64,000 bases of DNA from Hysterangium stoloniferum (lineage: Eukaryota > Basidiomycota > Agaricomycetes > Hysterangiales > Hysterangiaceae), in NCBI GenBank assembly GCA_015178975.1, contig WHVD01000135.1:159415-223414 (forward strand). The letters are read 5' to 3'. Under the pieces are notes generated by a model. The model searched no databases and had not been told where the DNA came from. It saw only the letters and a list, made by a program, of their open reading frames with translations. The position numbers and the translations under genes are program-made. This document shows positions 47,233 to 59,396 of this stretch, in pieces; the first letter of the stretch is position 1, and each line of letters begins with the position of its first letter.

Positions 47233-50200
47233 ATGATTCCTATCTTTAGGCGTCTGAAACGTGTCATTCTTATATACCCTGAAGACTCAGAACCTCTGGG
47301 TTCTTTTCTGATCCCTCCGCAGCAGTTACGGTCTAAAGGTGCTCCATCGGCTTCAGTCGGACTAGTACGTGATACATTCCAATCCAACCCTCAAGAACAA
47401 ATTCGCTCGCAGGATTTCGGCATCAAGGTGCTTTCACCAGGTATCTCTCCGACAATCGAGTAAGCAATTAATAGCAAATTCTACCGTGCACCGAGACTCA
47501 ATTACATAATTTTACAGTATCGTCGCCATCCACGGGCTGGATGGACATCGTGAAGCGTCGTGGACAGCAAACAACGGCAAACTCTGGCTTCGTGATTTCT
47601 TACCCCAGGATGTACCTTCGGCTAGAATTTTGACATATGGTTATGATACCTACACCCAGAGCACGGCTACATCACCTACGCAGACCTTGGATGGTCACGC
47701 AGAGAGCTTTCTTGCACGCTTGGCTGCATTCAGAGGGAGTTCAGATACTACGGTTTATATAACTCTTATGTTACGAGCTATCATGTCCTCATATGAACTG
47801 CTTCAGAAACGGCCTATAATTTTCATTGCCCACAGTCTTGGGGGCATTATTCTCAAACACGTAGGTTGATTTCTGCAATAGGTGTCCGGCTGTGATTGAA
47901 TGTTGATGCCTGTCAGGCTTTGATACAAGCCTGTCAGGCGCACAGCGGTCACCTGGTTGAACACAAATGGATAGCTGTGTCTACACATGGCATTCTATTC
48001 CTCGCCACACCGCACCAAGCCAATCAACTACTGAAGCTTGCATCGCCATATAACCAAACAAACAATATATTGTTGAAGCACATGATCTCCAGCTCTGAGT
48101 GGTCGCAGCAGCAATTGTCTTCTTACAATACAATCAGTGCAGATTTCCATACCAAATTCTTTCATGAAACTTTGCCAACTGTTTTGCCTGATAAAAGTTC
48201 TCAGATTGTGAGCCTATATACATATATTTATGGGCCAGTAAAAACTTACAATGCTTTTCCCAGATTGTTCCCAAATTATCTGCTGTAATTCCAGATGCTG
48301 TTGATGTGGAGCTGATAGGCATGTCTAAGGATCATAATGGGATGACCAAGTTCACATCTCAAAGTGATGATGACTTCATTCTTGTATTATCCACTATACA
48401 AGATATGGTTGAGAAAGCTTTGAAATCAATGCAACACTGGTGGTCTAAGTTTGAGTACATTGGTGAGGAATATCTATAAAATATCTTGTATATTGATGTC
48501 ATTTGCCCAATAGAGGTGGAGTCCACAGGAGTGATATATAAGACCAAACTCCATCCTAGTCCAAGGTTCTTGGGGCAGGATGAATATCTTACAACACTCA
48601 GAAAATTCTTTGCCTCTAACAATCCTCAATCATGGAAGCACTTTCTTTTATATGGAATGGCAGGAGTTGGGAAAACTCAGATATGTTTGAAATTTATTGA
48701 AGAGGTGTTAGCCAATAACTAGTAAGCTATCAGTCAGATTAATGAGCCTCCTTATAGATCCTGATTAATAATTCAGTAACTATTGGAGAGTTATCTGGAT
48801 TGATGCCACAAGCACAATGACATTGCAAAATAGCTTTGCCAGTATTGCAGATGATCCTGAAGTTAAAGTACAAGGAGTTAAAAGGTCTAGTGATGCAGTT
48901 CTGGAATGGCTGTCTCACAATAAAAGAAAGTGGCTCTTCATATTTGATAATGCTCATAGGATGCATAGTGACATCCTTACCTATTTACAGCAAATCAGGA
49001 TGATTGATATCCTGATTACAAGCAGGGATACTATACTTAGTGCTCATGTGACATCATATATCAACATTCAACCAATGGATGAGAATACTGCTATTTCTCT
49101 ATTTCAGAATGCAGCAGGGTTTTCAGGTGGTTCTGATACTACAATGATTGCATTGTCAACATATATTGTAAGAAACTTGGGTTTTCTACCTCTTGCTGTA
49201 GATATTGCTGGAGCAACTATATCTACTGGACTGTGTACTCTCCAAAACTTTCTGGAAAAGTATCAGATACAGGGAGTAAGTCTGCTAGATGCCAATCACC
49301 TTTTTCTAAAAGGCACCACAGGATATACCCACACTGTTTACAGTGCATTGAATGTCTCATATGATCTCATTGATACAACAAGCTCTTCTAAATCTGCACA
49401 GGATGCTTTATTTCTTCTTAGAGTTTTGGGTTTTTTTCACTATGACAATATCATGGAAGATATATTTAAACAAGCTGCAGAGTCAATTCCCACCCTGATA
49501 TATGATGAACAATTGGAAACTACATCATGTTATCTTCCCACTCACCTCCTCAAATGCAATAGGAATGGGCAATGGATAAATATGGAATTTAGACAGGCAA
49601 TGCAACTATTATGTGATTATTCTTTACTATCCAAAGATGATGATACACATAAATCTCTTTCCTGGACAATGCATCCTGTGATTCATGCATGGAGTAGAGA
49701 CAAAGCTTTGGGGAGTGAAAGTTCTCTTTACATATGCACAGCAAGAGCTCTCTTAGTAGGGGCTATCCCAGCTGGAGACACTATGGAGGCTATTATGGGC
49801 CGACGGAATCTTTTACTTCACATTCAGGCATTTAGAAGCAGAAGCTGTGGTGGGAATGATCTAAAGGTCTACTATGATGATATGTTTAGCAAATTTTCAA
49901 TGGTTTTAAGAGAATTTGGCAATTGGGACATTGCTCGTAACATGCAGGAAGTGTTGTTCACAAAGAGACAGTGTGTCCTAGGTGCAGAGCACCCTGAAAC
50001 TCTTTCAGCTAAGGGCAATTTGGCAAGCACCTACTGTGATCTGGGAAGGCCCAAGGAGGCAGAGGTGCTCCAGCTTCAGGTATTGGAAGCTCAAAAGGTC
50101 AGACTAGGTCCAGAGCACCCTAACACCATACTGGCCAAGGCAAATTTGGCAAGTACTTACCGTAGTCTGGGAAGGCCAAAGGAGGCAGAGGTGCTTGAGC

Positions 50201-50988
50201 ATCAAGTGTTGGAAGCCTGGCAAGTCATATTAGGTCCAGAGCATCCTCACACCATATTGGCCAAGGGCAATTTGGCAAGGACCTACTGTAATCTGGGAAA
50301 GTATAAAGAGGCAGAGGTGCTTGAGTATCAAGTGTTGGAAGCTCAGCAGCTCATGCTAGGTCCAGAACACCCTGATACCATACTGGCCAAGGCCAATTTG
50401 GCAAGGACTTACTGTAATATGGGAAGACCAAAGGAGGCAGAGGTGTTCCAGCTTCAGGTGCTGGAAGCCCAACAAGCCATACTAGGTCCAGAGCATCCTA
50501 ACACCATACTGGCCAAGGCAAATTTGGCAAGTACCTACTGTAGTCTGGGAAGGCCAAAGGAGGCAGAGGTGCTCCAGCTTCAGGTGTTGGAAGCCCAACA
50601 AGTTATACTAGGTCCAGAGCACCCTCACACCATACTGACCAAGGCCAATTTGGCAAGCACTTACTGTGATCTAAGAAGGCCAAAGGAGGCAGAGGTGCTT
50701 GGGCATCAAGTTTTGGAAGCCCGGCAAGTCATACTAGGTCCAGAGCACCCTCACACCATACTGGCCAAGGGCAATTTGGCAAGAATCTACTGTAATCTGG
50801 GAAAGTATAAAGAGGCAGAGGTGCTTGACCATCAAGTGTTGGAAGCCCAGCAACTTATACTAGGTCCAGAGCATCCTGATGCTGTACTGGCCAAGGCTAA
50901 TATGGCAAGGACCTACCATAATCTGGGAAAATATAAAGAGGCAGAGATGCTTGAGCATCAAGTGTTGGAAGCCCAGCAGCACAACTAG
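47233..50988 (+). CDS. NLR-type protein: alpha/beta-hydrolase, NB-ARC, TPR repeats
   Basis: Fungal NOD-like receptor, cytosolic, probably for non-self recognition or programmed cell death. Seven exons join in phase. Exon 1 starts MIPIFRRLKRVILIYPEDSE. The N-terminal hydrolase has VAIHGLDGHREASWTA, TYGYDTY, the nucleophile loop FIAHSLGGIILKH, and HGILFLATPHQ. Then LHPSPRFLGQDEYLTTLR leads to the NB-ARC: P-loop YGMAGVGKTQICLKF, WIDATST, Walker B KWLFIFDNA, RNBS-B ILITSRD and GFLPLAVDIAG. A helical linker is followed by eight kinesin-light-chain-type TPRs of 42 residues each (LGPEHPxTILAKANLASTY...GRPKEAEVLxxQVLEAQQ) from about 49978. The repeats are near-identical at DNA level (126-bp unit), typical of fast-evolving NLR sensors. 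Stop TAG at 50986 follows a small deletion in repeat nine, so the protein is probably shortened. About 1,130 residues as read. Confidence 0.9.
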
Positions 50989-51062
50989 ATTTAGAGCACC
51001 CCAAGGCCAATTTGGCAAGGACTCACTGTGATCTGGGAAGGCCAAAGGGGGCAGAGGGAGGA
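49978..51062 (+). repeat. 126-bp tandem repeat array encoding TPRs (eight full units plus a degenerate ninth)
   Basis: Each unit carries GGTCCAGAGCACCCT, CTGGCCAAGG, AATTTGGCAAG and AAGGAGGCAGAGGTGCT. After the stop at 50988 the phrases TTTAGAGCACCCC, AAGGCCAATTTGGCAAGGAC and TGATCTGGGAAGGCCAAAG still follow to about 51060, so the array once went further. Confidence 0.9.
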
Positions 51063-51890
51063 TAAACAAAGGCTTCAAAAATTATTTACTCAATCAAGTA
51101 GATGTATTTATACAGTGACCCAAAAAAGCATGTGGATGTTTGGTGAAATTGGCAAGGGGTTTACAGCTCCACAAATAAAATAGAAAAAAATCAGAAAAAA
51201 TCAGAAGTAAGAGGTATAATGTACATCTATGATGACATAAGCATGACATCATAGCTTTCCTTATCAGGAGAGTAAAAAATGAACAATGGAAAGAACACTC
51301 TTCAGGGCAGACAACACTTGAACAGTGGCATCTGTAGATTGGATCCAATTTCCTACAGAATTCTTCACATTGAGGTTAATTATAGTTATTGTATATGTAC
51401 ATTCCTCGGGGCAGGGGGTCTTGGATCCCCAGTAACTCATTAGGGTGGGTGTTGTTCCTGGTGTAAGAGTGGATGGTTTCAGAACAGTTCCTTAGATAAC
51501 CTTGGATGGCACATGCACCTGTGGCAGACCAAATGGTGTTGTGCCATATAAACTACTGTCAACATGGTCCTCAGTGGGTAGCACAAAAAGTGCTGGTGAT
51601 TGGACATATTATATTTGGACTCTGGTATCAGGTTCAAACAGTATGGGTCAGGTTCAGTGCATCAGTATCAGGTTCAGTGTGTCAGTTTCACAAGAATTCA
51701 ATTGGGGACAATACTTATGTGTATCTCAAAAGTGTTGATGGGTGCCCATCACTTGTGATAATTAATACTACAATTTGGTAAGCTAACTAGGAGCAAGGAG
51801 GATAACAGGTAATGTATCTTAGTCAACATGAACCAGTGAAATGACTAAGGTATGGGTAGCACTGATACAGATGATAAGTAGACTGAAATA
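51063..51890. other. Intergenic, nothing recognised
   Basis: AT-rich, no supported gene. Confidence 0.45.
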
Positions 51891-52214
51891 CGGTGGGCAA
51901 CAAAACTATTTTGATGTTTCTTTATTTTGAAAAGATCCTTTAGCATTAGCCCAAAATAAATTCTAAAAATTCTGAATAAATTATGATAGATGCTCTAATA
52001 TCACTAAGTGTCGATTACATAACCATGATGTCATATGTCCATTCAATAATACCATGAATGCAGCTTGTACATCCAAATGGTTTTGTTGCCAAGATTCACA
52101 AAGCAAAAAAGTGGTCTTAAAATATTCATGATCATATGACTTTACTTCCACAACCTAAAACCTAAACCTTAAACCCACAAGTCACATGATTTGTTCATGT
52201 TCAAGTATATATAC

Positions 52215-53851
52215 AGGGCCATTTAGCATGCTTGTCCCCATAGTTCACTATACACACTATTCTCCCAGCTATTCATGAACACATCATTACTCTGCTCCTC
52301 TCTAATGTCTTTGGGCACTCTATTCATCAGACCACTGGTGTTAGTATTGGAACTATCTCAAAAATGCACTCTAAATACTGTCCTGGTGGTCATCCAACTA
52401 AGCTTACATCTGCTGATATCAGCTATACTAAGCATCTCATTTGCAGGCAGAAATCTAATAATGCAGTGCAAGTTACCAAGTCTCTTCAGGATGTCACAAA
52501 TAAGTCCCTCTCCTTCCAAACTGTTTGTAATGTCTTACACAAGGCTGGCCTAAAACCTGTGGTAAAGAAGAAGTGCCCAGTGCCCTCTTCTGAGACAATC
52601 TCACAGGAGGGAGAGGCTACAGTGGGCAGAGAGACATCAGGGGTACACTCTGGAGGACTGGAAGAGAGTTGTATTCTCTGATGAGACCAAAATCAATTGT
52701 CTTGGGTCAGATGGAAGGAAGTAGGTGTGGAAAAATGTGGGGGAGGGGTTGACTGATATGTAGGCAGGTGGTGTTAGGACTGGAAATCCCGCTGGACTCC
52801 AGGCACTAACTTATATGCACCCACACCCTATACGCACCAATTGTCAGTTTACCGGAATTCCCGTCAGACTCCATATGTCAGACTTGTCCATGTTCAACTT
52901 CATTACTTCATGTATCAGTCACTGGAATACCCGCCAGACTCCATCCCTGTCTATGTCTGACCCTGTCCCATGCATCAGTCACCAGACCCCACTCGGAAAA
53001 CCCATCATCCCTCTAACTGAGCCCTGTTCCCATTATAGTCAAATGACCTGTCACAATTTGGACTCCACTTCCGCTCCATTCCCATTATGGTTTTATGACC
53101 TATCATGATTCAGACTCCACTCTAAATTCCTCTTTGAATCACACCACTCTTACTAGTTGGAGCCCACAGGCTCTGACACATCTATCACTTGACCTCTGAC
53201 CTATCTATCTCAACTCCCCGACCTCTGGACCCACAAACCCCACCCAGACTCCCCAGGATTCTCATCTGCCTGTTTGAAATTGGACAACACGATCTCACAA
53301 GGGTGCAGCCTATAAGCTGAAGCCAAGTCCTACTGGATTTCCCATGGGTTTCTCAGAAACCCTCCATGTATGCACCCTTAACAGGTGGAGGGAACATTGA
53401 AGTTTGGTGGTGGTAGTGTGATGATGTGGGGTTGCATACTTTGGGAAGGCATTGGATATGTCACTAGGATTGAAGGGAAGATGGATTCACACCTTTACTG
53501 CTCCATCTTGGAGGATGAACTTCAGCAATCCCTTGAGTTTTACAAGAAAACTCCATCTGATATCATCTTTTAGCAGGATAATGATCCAAAGCATACTAGC
53601 AAACTAGCTCAAAAGTGGTTTGATGACCATGGCTACACTGTTATGAAATGGCCAGCACAGTCTCCAGATCTAAACCCTTGAAAAGGAGGGTAGTTGACTA
53701 TAGCACACTACCTAGTGGAGTTGAGGAGCTTTGGGAGCACTGTCAAGTGGAATGGGAGAAGATACCAAAGGAGGTGTATCAGAACTTGATAGAAAGTATG
53801 CCTAGAAGAGTAGAAGCTGTAATTAAGGCCAAGGGAGGGTATACCAAGTAA
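52215..53851 (+). pseudogene. Tc1-family transposase remnant
   Basis: Readable parts: the helix-turn-helix TGVSIGTISKMHSKYC and GHPTKLTSADISYTKHL; LQDVTNKSLSFQTVCNVLHK, AGLKPVVKKKCPVPS; a frameshift near 52590; EDWKRVVFSDETKINCLGSD (first catalytic Asp), then the solo LTR. After it come GGGSVMMWGCILWEGIGY, DELQQSLEFYKKTPSDIIF, QDNDPKHTSKLAQKWF (second Asp), and WPAQSPDLNP (third Asp). Stop codons after GRK, after DIIF and after DLNP, and loss of the usual IEHLWEHLK segment, make it dead. The C-terminus ESMPRRVEAVIKAKGGYTK survives. Confidence 0.88.
52772..53383 (+). repeat. Solo LTR inserted in the transposase
   Basis: 612 bp, TGTTAGGACTGG...CACCCTTAACA, flanked by the 5-bp duplication GGTGG (52767-52771 and 53384-53388). 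Nearest relative is the partial LTR at 1-402. Also carries the TATAAGCTGAAGCCAAGT motif near 53314. Confidence 0.92.
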
Positions 53852-54093
53852 CAGTTTAGTATATAGGGTTTATAAAATACAGGCAACAAAACTGTTCGGA
53901 TGTACAAGCTTCATTAATTCTATCATTACATCACCATAAATGGACATATGACATCATGGTTATGTAATCAACATTTAGTGATATTAGAGCATCTATCAGA
54001 ATTTATTCAAACTTTTTAGAATTTATTTTGGGCGGATGCTAAAGGATCTTTTCAAAACAAAGAAACATCCAAACAGTTTTGTTGCCTACTGTA

Positions 54094-55984
54094 CATGAGA
54101 ATGAGACATTGGTATATTCATGGAGGGCAGTTGCCTTGATATGGCCAGGAGACAGGCAGTCAAGCTGTGTCTATGTGAGTGTTTAACAGCACTCTCCCGT
54201 TCCTGGTGCTTCCTGCTGAGGAGTTTGCACCGGATATTATGTATGTATCTAGTGAGCTTACATTCTGTCCTGTCACTGTTACATCATTTGTGAAATCTTT
54301 CTCCTTAGGCCACCATTACCCTTCAGGTCCTATATACTGCCTCAGTCTCCAAAGGTAGAAACTCTTATTGATGCTTTCAATGAGACTTGAAGGATGCTAT
54401 CTATTGCAGCTTTACTTTGGCATTGATCAGACATTGATAGGATCACACTGTATTCCTTGAGAATGGCGAGTACAGTACATGATGATGATGGTAAGTAAAA
54501 TGATATGTGAAAATTTACTATGGTCATGTGATTGATAAATTTTTTTTAATACATTTGTATACCACATTGCCTAATGTAGATACATACATAGCAGTTGGGA
54601 GGAGGTACCCTAATGGTAGGTGGATAGGTATGTGGGTACTAGGGCAAGTAGGTGTGGTTATGTGGGTCAATTGTAGAGTGGGGGGAGGGTGAGAGGGCAG
54701 AGGAAAAAAGATAAAATATAAAGAGAAGAACTGAGGGCGACTACATCTTTGTCAGGGTATTGATTTTATTTTATTATGTACCTACAAGACAAGTATGTAC
54801 AGGCAAAGGTGTGAGTGCAATTGTGTAATCACGCTGCCACCTGCATGAAAAGTGACACAGCACAGCAGCACCATGATGCAACACATCAGTGGCATGGCCA
54901 AGCGATGGCACTAAGGCTGACACTGATGCCACCATTGCAAAGCCACCACTGCCATTGCTGTCACAAGGCAGTCAGCACTGGTGCGCCGGGTGGACCTACA
55001 CAGTGCCAGGTGGGATTACATAAGTGCCAAAGTGTGGCTATGCACTGTAGGGTGCATACATGCCATTTTTAGTGTTCTTCTCAGATTTTTCATAAATAAA
55101 AAATACTAAATAAATATTAAATAAATAGTATAAATAGTAGACCTGTACAGACTCATTTCTTTAGTTTCAATCTCTTAGGAATCCCACTAAAACAAGTGTG
55201 ATCTCCCCTGTCATTGAGCTGTCCTCTCTCCACTTTTATTTCTGTGCTCTATCTTGTGTTTGGTAGCCTTGTTAGTGCAATCTTGCCAAAGGCATTTGAG
55301 GCATCAATGAATTTTCCTAGGGAGGATATCTGAAAACTATTAAGTATACCAAATTCTAATATACTCTAAAGGTCATTTAAACATCTGGGATGTGATTCAA
55401 ACATAATTTGGTTTTTAAAACTTTCAAAAAGTTTTAAACTCTCTCATACATTACAAACTAATGAATCTTTCTGGACACGACTAGACAATAAAAAAATTAG
55501 TAGTTTGAAACACTAATACTTTTAAAAAATAGATACCTTTAAATAGTCCATTCCATGCATATGTATATCATTGGCACCTCTAAATACATATGTATTACTT
55601 TGGAATAGATCTGTCAATCTAAACAGATTTCTACTTGATTCAACATACCCAGAATATATAGGAGGTTTTACTTAATAAAGACAACTGTGGTATGAAAAAT
55701 TTCCAATAATATTTTACATATTTTACATGGAAATAACTTCATTACAACTTTTAAAAAACAAAAAAACAAAATACTATTAAAAGTATTAGTAGGCATCTGT
55801 AAAAGGAAGGAAATTATATACAATGGAATTTGTTAAATAACTATGGGTTGTATAAGATGTAATATGGAGAACTATTTCTGATGGTTGTTTTTTGATGATA
55901 TAATTGTTTCAGAATAGATATCACTATTTAAAGATGGAGTTTTGTAAAAATAAGACTTTTATTAGTAAATATTTGAGATTATAG
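54094..55984. other. Intergenic, nothing recognised
   Basis: AT-rich from 55070 on; a CCAC/TGCC-rich patch at 54820-55060 gives a long but composition-biased open frame that I do not call. Confidence 0.45.
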
Positions 55985-57045
55985 TAATTATAAACACCCT
56001 CCTAGAGCGGTGAGCCCATTATGGGTTCTGAGGATGGTGGAGGGAGACAGGTCCTGAGAGGTGTTGATTAGGAGGTGGCATTGTTCCTTATATAGAAGGC
56101 ACTCGGTCAAGATGTGGAGGTGGGACTGAATGACCGCTGTGCCACAGTGGCAGGACAAGGGTAGGACAGGGAGAAATTGGTGGTAGTACTCACCAAAGAA
56201 ACCATGGACAATGATGGCCTGGATGATGTGAGTATGGATATGGTGGGGCCCTCCATAGTCCTTGTGGAACTTTGATAGTTGCAGGACAGGGGGTTTGTGA
56301 AGAGCCATGGCAGCAAGGTTGGTGTGGGGGAGGTGGAGCCAATCCTTGCACCAGCACATCAGAGCACACACTTTCACTTTCACACACTCCAGGGCCCAAG
56401 AAGTGGTGGAATGGAGGAGGGGGGGTGGAAGTTGACCACATGGAAGCTGTGGTGCCCAGGGATCCAGGAGAGGGAGATGCAGCAGGAAGGGTCAGATAGT
56501 AATGAGTCAATGTGTTTCTGGAATATAATGGAAGCACCCTGGGCAGGGTGGTCTGAGAGGTCATCAATGGACCTCAGAGCAGCTTGGTTGTCAGAGAAAA
56601 ATAGGAAATGCTTGATTTCGGGAAGGTCAGGGGTGATGATGGGCAAAGCAGTGCAGATGCTTGCTAGAGCAAACATCTTATCATTGTAGATGCCTGCCCA
56701 TTTGCCCAGGCCAATTTGATGCTTTTGGATGGGGGCACCAAGGTGTTGGATGAAGTAGCTGGCACCAGTATGGCAGGAGTTGCCATGTCCTTTGTGGCAG
56801 GAGCCATCAGTGTAAATGATGAGGGAGGATGGGTCTAGGTTGGCCTTGTGGATGGTAGACCTGAGTGTTCTGAGGAAAGCAGTGGATTCTTCAGGGGTGG
56901 AGAAGGCTCCAGGGATACCTTTCATGAGGCAGATTCCCCATGAAGGGTGGCAGGAGTATGGCAGGGCATAGTATGGGAAGATGTGTTCAGCTTTGGGGCT
57001 GGACAGGGAGGCAAGGTGGTGAATGATGGTTCATGTGATCGATAT
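55985..57045 (-). mobile_element. 5'-truncated LINE (non-LTR retrotransposon), RNase H and C-terminal zinc region
   Basis: The minus strand reads PYYALPYSCHPSWGICLMKG, then an RNase H domain: LIIYTDGSCHKGHG (first Asp), DKMFALASICTALP, HFLFFSDNQAALRSIDD (later Asp) and ISLSWIPGHH. After frame changes come HGFFGEYYHQFLPVLP, SCHCGTAVIQSHLHILTECL (Cys/His end domain of fungal Tad-like LINEs) and the stop near 55988. No reverse transcriptase or endonuclease upstream, as expected for 5' truncation. Dead copy. Confidence 0.82.
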
Positions 57046-57580
57046 GTCATTCAAAAGATATACTCAGTCATCTGTCCATGTTTAGTATAACTTCCATCGA
57101 CTTGAGTGCCACTTGCAATTTAAAAGATGCCTTGGGGATGCATTATCTTATCTTGAACTGTGCATTTGGTATACTGACTGTCAGCGAGTCATTGTTAAAG
57201 TATTTTGGGGGTGTTTGTAATATGTGCAACTGGTTTATGTTACCCAGTGTCAACTGGACAATATAAGAGTTGGCTGAAATCCACACTTGAAGCACTCAGC
57301 CCCGAATATCGATGTCCATCGTTAAATCTAAAAACCACTGCTGCTGTGGAGTTATAATTAGTCATAAACCGCCTTAAAGTTGGCCTCCCCTTCTCCATCT
57401 TAACTTATCAACGATGTTTCTTCAGGAATAAGCCTCGACAGCTCAGATGCGCCACGACATGCCAATATCACTTCTTATAACTATATTGCAGATAGTCATT
57501 AGGGTAGATACATTTTCTGCTCTGATAATCCTATTATGTCACCTGTCATTGCCGACATCGACCTCGCCTCTCGCTGTCAA
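57046..57580. other. Intergenic, nothing recognised
   Basis: No supported gene. Confidence 0.45.
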
Positions 57581-57782
57581 CATCAGGGCTTTGGGAATGT
57601 CTATGTAGACTCCCTAGCCTTCCTAGACTCCCTAGATCTATAGTAAACTTTTATACCGACTAGTAAATAGTAATCTCACGAAAGTAGGATGTCTAGCTGA
57701 GTCTAGCCGAGCTAGCTAGCTCCCCTAGATGGCTCTAGACAATATAGACGGCATACTTACGGATCTTCCCACTTTCCTGATG
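57581..57782. mobile_element. MITE, copy 2 (inverted relative to copy 1)
   Basis: 202 bp, CATCAGGGCTTTGGGAA...CACTTTCCTGATG. Its reverse complement follows the element at 11263-11472 along its whole length, with a few small indels. Flanked by AA on both sides, where TA would be expected. Confidence 0.88.
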
Positions 57783-57973
57783 AATGAGGAAAATTACGAT
57801 GCAAGGGAGGCTATCATTCGGCGAATCTTCAGTTGTATGTATGGCATCTAATATAGCTTTTAATCCACGCCATCCATGTCTCCTCCTATCGTCTCTTAAT
57901 GTAATTGCCTGAACGGCTACGATTTCTATGTACATACCAAATTAGTTACTGGCTGCCAATAAAATCACTTTAT
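57783..57973. other. Short intergenic stretch
   Basis: No feature seen. Confidence 0.4.
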
Positions 57974-58945
57974 ATTGGGAACTTGCGCAGACCACAGTAG
58001 GTATTAGAATATAACTTGGCTTCTATCTATGAGTAAACTACTGGGGATTATATATATCTATGGGGAGAAGGTTCTGGAAGGGATGACAGAGATATTACTA
58101 AAGTTATGTTAAGTATGTTCCAAGGTATTCTATAATATTCTAGGGATGTCAGGTTGATTACCAACACTCCTCTTCAAACTGAGCATTCCAGGCAAAAATC
58201 CAGTAATAAAAGTAAAAAAAGAATCATGACAGGGAATATGAAAATAACCAGGAATAAAATTTAAAAGGAAAAATTGTCAACCTAAAAAATGATGAGTGCA
58301 GAAATGCTGTAGGAGCATCCAAGCATCAACTACCAGCAAAGCACACAGCTGCTTATATCTGCAGACCTCCGAATATCTGAAAAAGATTGTACGCTGATGG
58401 CGTCCCGAATTTATACACTGATGGTGTCTTCAATAATACGCTGATGGTGTCTTCAATAATACGCTGATGGTGTCTCGAATGTTGAACGTGCTGATAGCAC
58501 GGGAATGAATTATAATGCGACTTTTATGTGCTGATAGCACCGAATGATAATTTGTTGCAAAAACATGGGAACCGATGATTTGTGACTTTCTTGTTCGTGC
58601 ATATGCATGTCTTCACACGCGACATATATCATGGGAAACCTTCCCAAAAGATTGAGTCGTGATCATGCCGATGATGTCATGTAGTCCAAGTCCGAAAAAA
58701 GAGCGACGAGTGATAATACAAAGAGTCTACTGGGGGCCGGGGCCCATAACCTATTGGGAACTTGCACAGACCACAGTAGATATTAGAATATAACTTGGCT
58801 TCTATCTATGAGTAAACTACTGGGGATTATATATATCTATGGGGAGAAGGTTCTGGAAGGGATGACAGAGATATTACTAAAGTTATGTTAAGTATGTTCC
58901 AAGGTATTCTATAATATTCTAGGGATGTCAGGTTGATTACCAACA
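57974..58945 (-). mobile_element. TRIM: miniature LTR retrotransposon
   Basis: Two 193-bp LTRs (57974-58166 and 58753-58945) enclose 586 bp of non-coding DNA. Target duplication CTTTAT at 57968-57973 and 58946-58951. On the minus strand GAAGAGGAG lies just before TGTTGG at 58166, a polypurine tract, so the element points to minus. Two LTR mismatches seen (GCGCAG/GCACAG; AGTAGGTATT/AGTAGATATT). Non-autonomous. Confidence 0.9.
58388..58482 (-). repeat. Short tandem repeats inside the TRIM
   Basis: Four units of 23-26 bp around (T)ACGCTGATGGTGTCTTCAAT, followed by two GTGCTGATAGCAC units at about 58489 and 58530, the latter each a small palindrome. Confidence 0.8.
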
Positions 58946-58951
58946 CTTTAT

Positions 58952-59396
58952 GTAAAATAATAGACAACAAGGAATTTGAGCTTAAATCGAATTTTTCCAC
59001 ATCAGCATTGCAGTGGTCAAGGGAGAGCAGTATTCCGAAAGCTGACTCAAGGGGGTTCAATAATTACACATAAGTCAACTCCAGGGTGACATCTCCGCTG
59101 ATAACCATCCTTTCTCCGTTCTTTAAATATAAGGGTTACATAAGCTACCTTTGGTAAGCTAGAACGCAACGACTGTATAGGTCATCGGTCGTTGCTGAAC
59201 TATATGAAACGGAGACCGACCGCATAACCTCTCAGTGAAGGTTTATCACTCATTGTGTACGCATATCTTTCTTACTTTACAGTAGTAGCTCATTACTGTT
59301 ACTTCAGTTATATTTAGGTAGATAACAATACGTGTTAGAGTGAAGTCCATCATTCACTGAGAGTTATATTTAGCACTGCGCAAATAACTTCAACAG
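58952..59396. other. Upstream region of the F-box gene
   Basis: Between the TRIM and the F-box start. No gene seen; must contain the F-box promoter. Confidence 0.4.

Larger units (their letters stand above)
51891..54091 (+). mobile_element. Tc1-type DNA transposon, degenerate
   Basis: The left end (TA)CGGTGGGCAACAAAAC at 51889 and right end CAGTTTTGTTGCCTACTG(TA) at 54074-54093 are inverted copies; TA flanks both sides. The terminal repeats are about 200 bp (51891-52090 and 53882-54091) and each is bounded on its inner side by another inverted copy of the tip (GGTTTTGTTGCC at 52079-52090, GGCAACAAAAC at 53882). The transposase is broken and split by a solo LTR. Confidence 0.9.

Noticed and set aside
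49978-50985. Regular 126-bp repeats, CRISPR-like at first sight
   Set aside because: Unit is coding, continuous and in frame, giving TPRs; no spacers.
54815-55072. His/Cys-rich 85-codon open frame
   Set aside because: Results from local CCAC/TGCC-rich composition; no spacing typical of zinc fingers and no neighbours supporting a gene.
56272-56689. Plus-strand open frames over 75-136 codons
   Set aside because: Antisense shadows of the LINE RNase H region on the minus strand.
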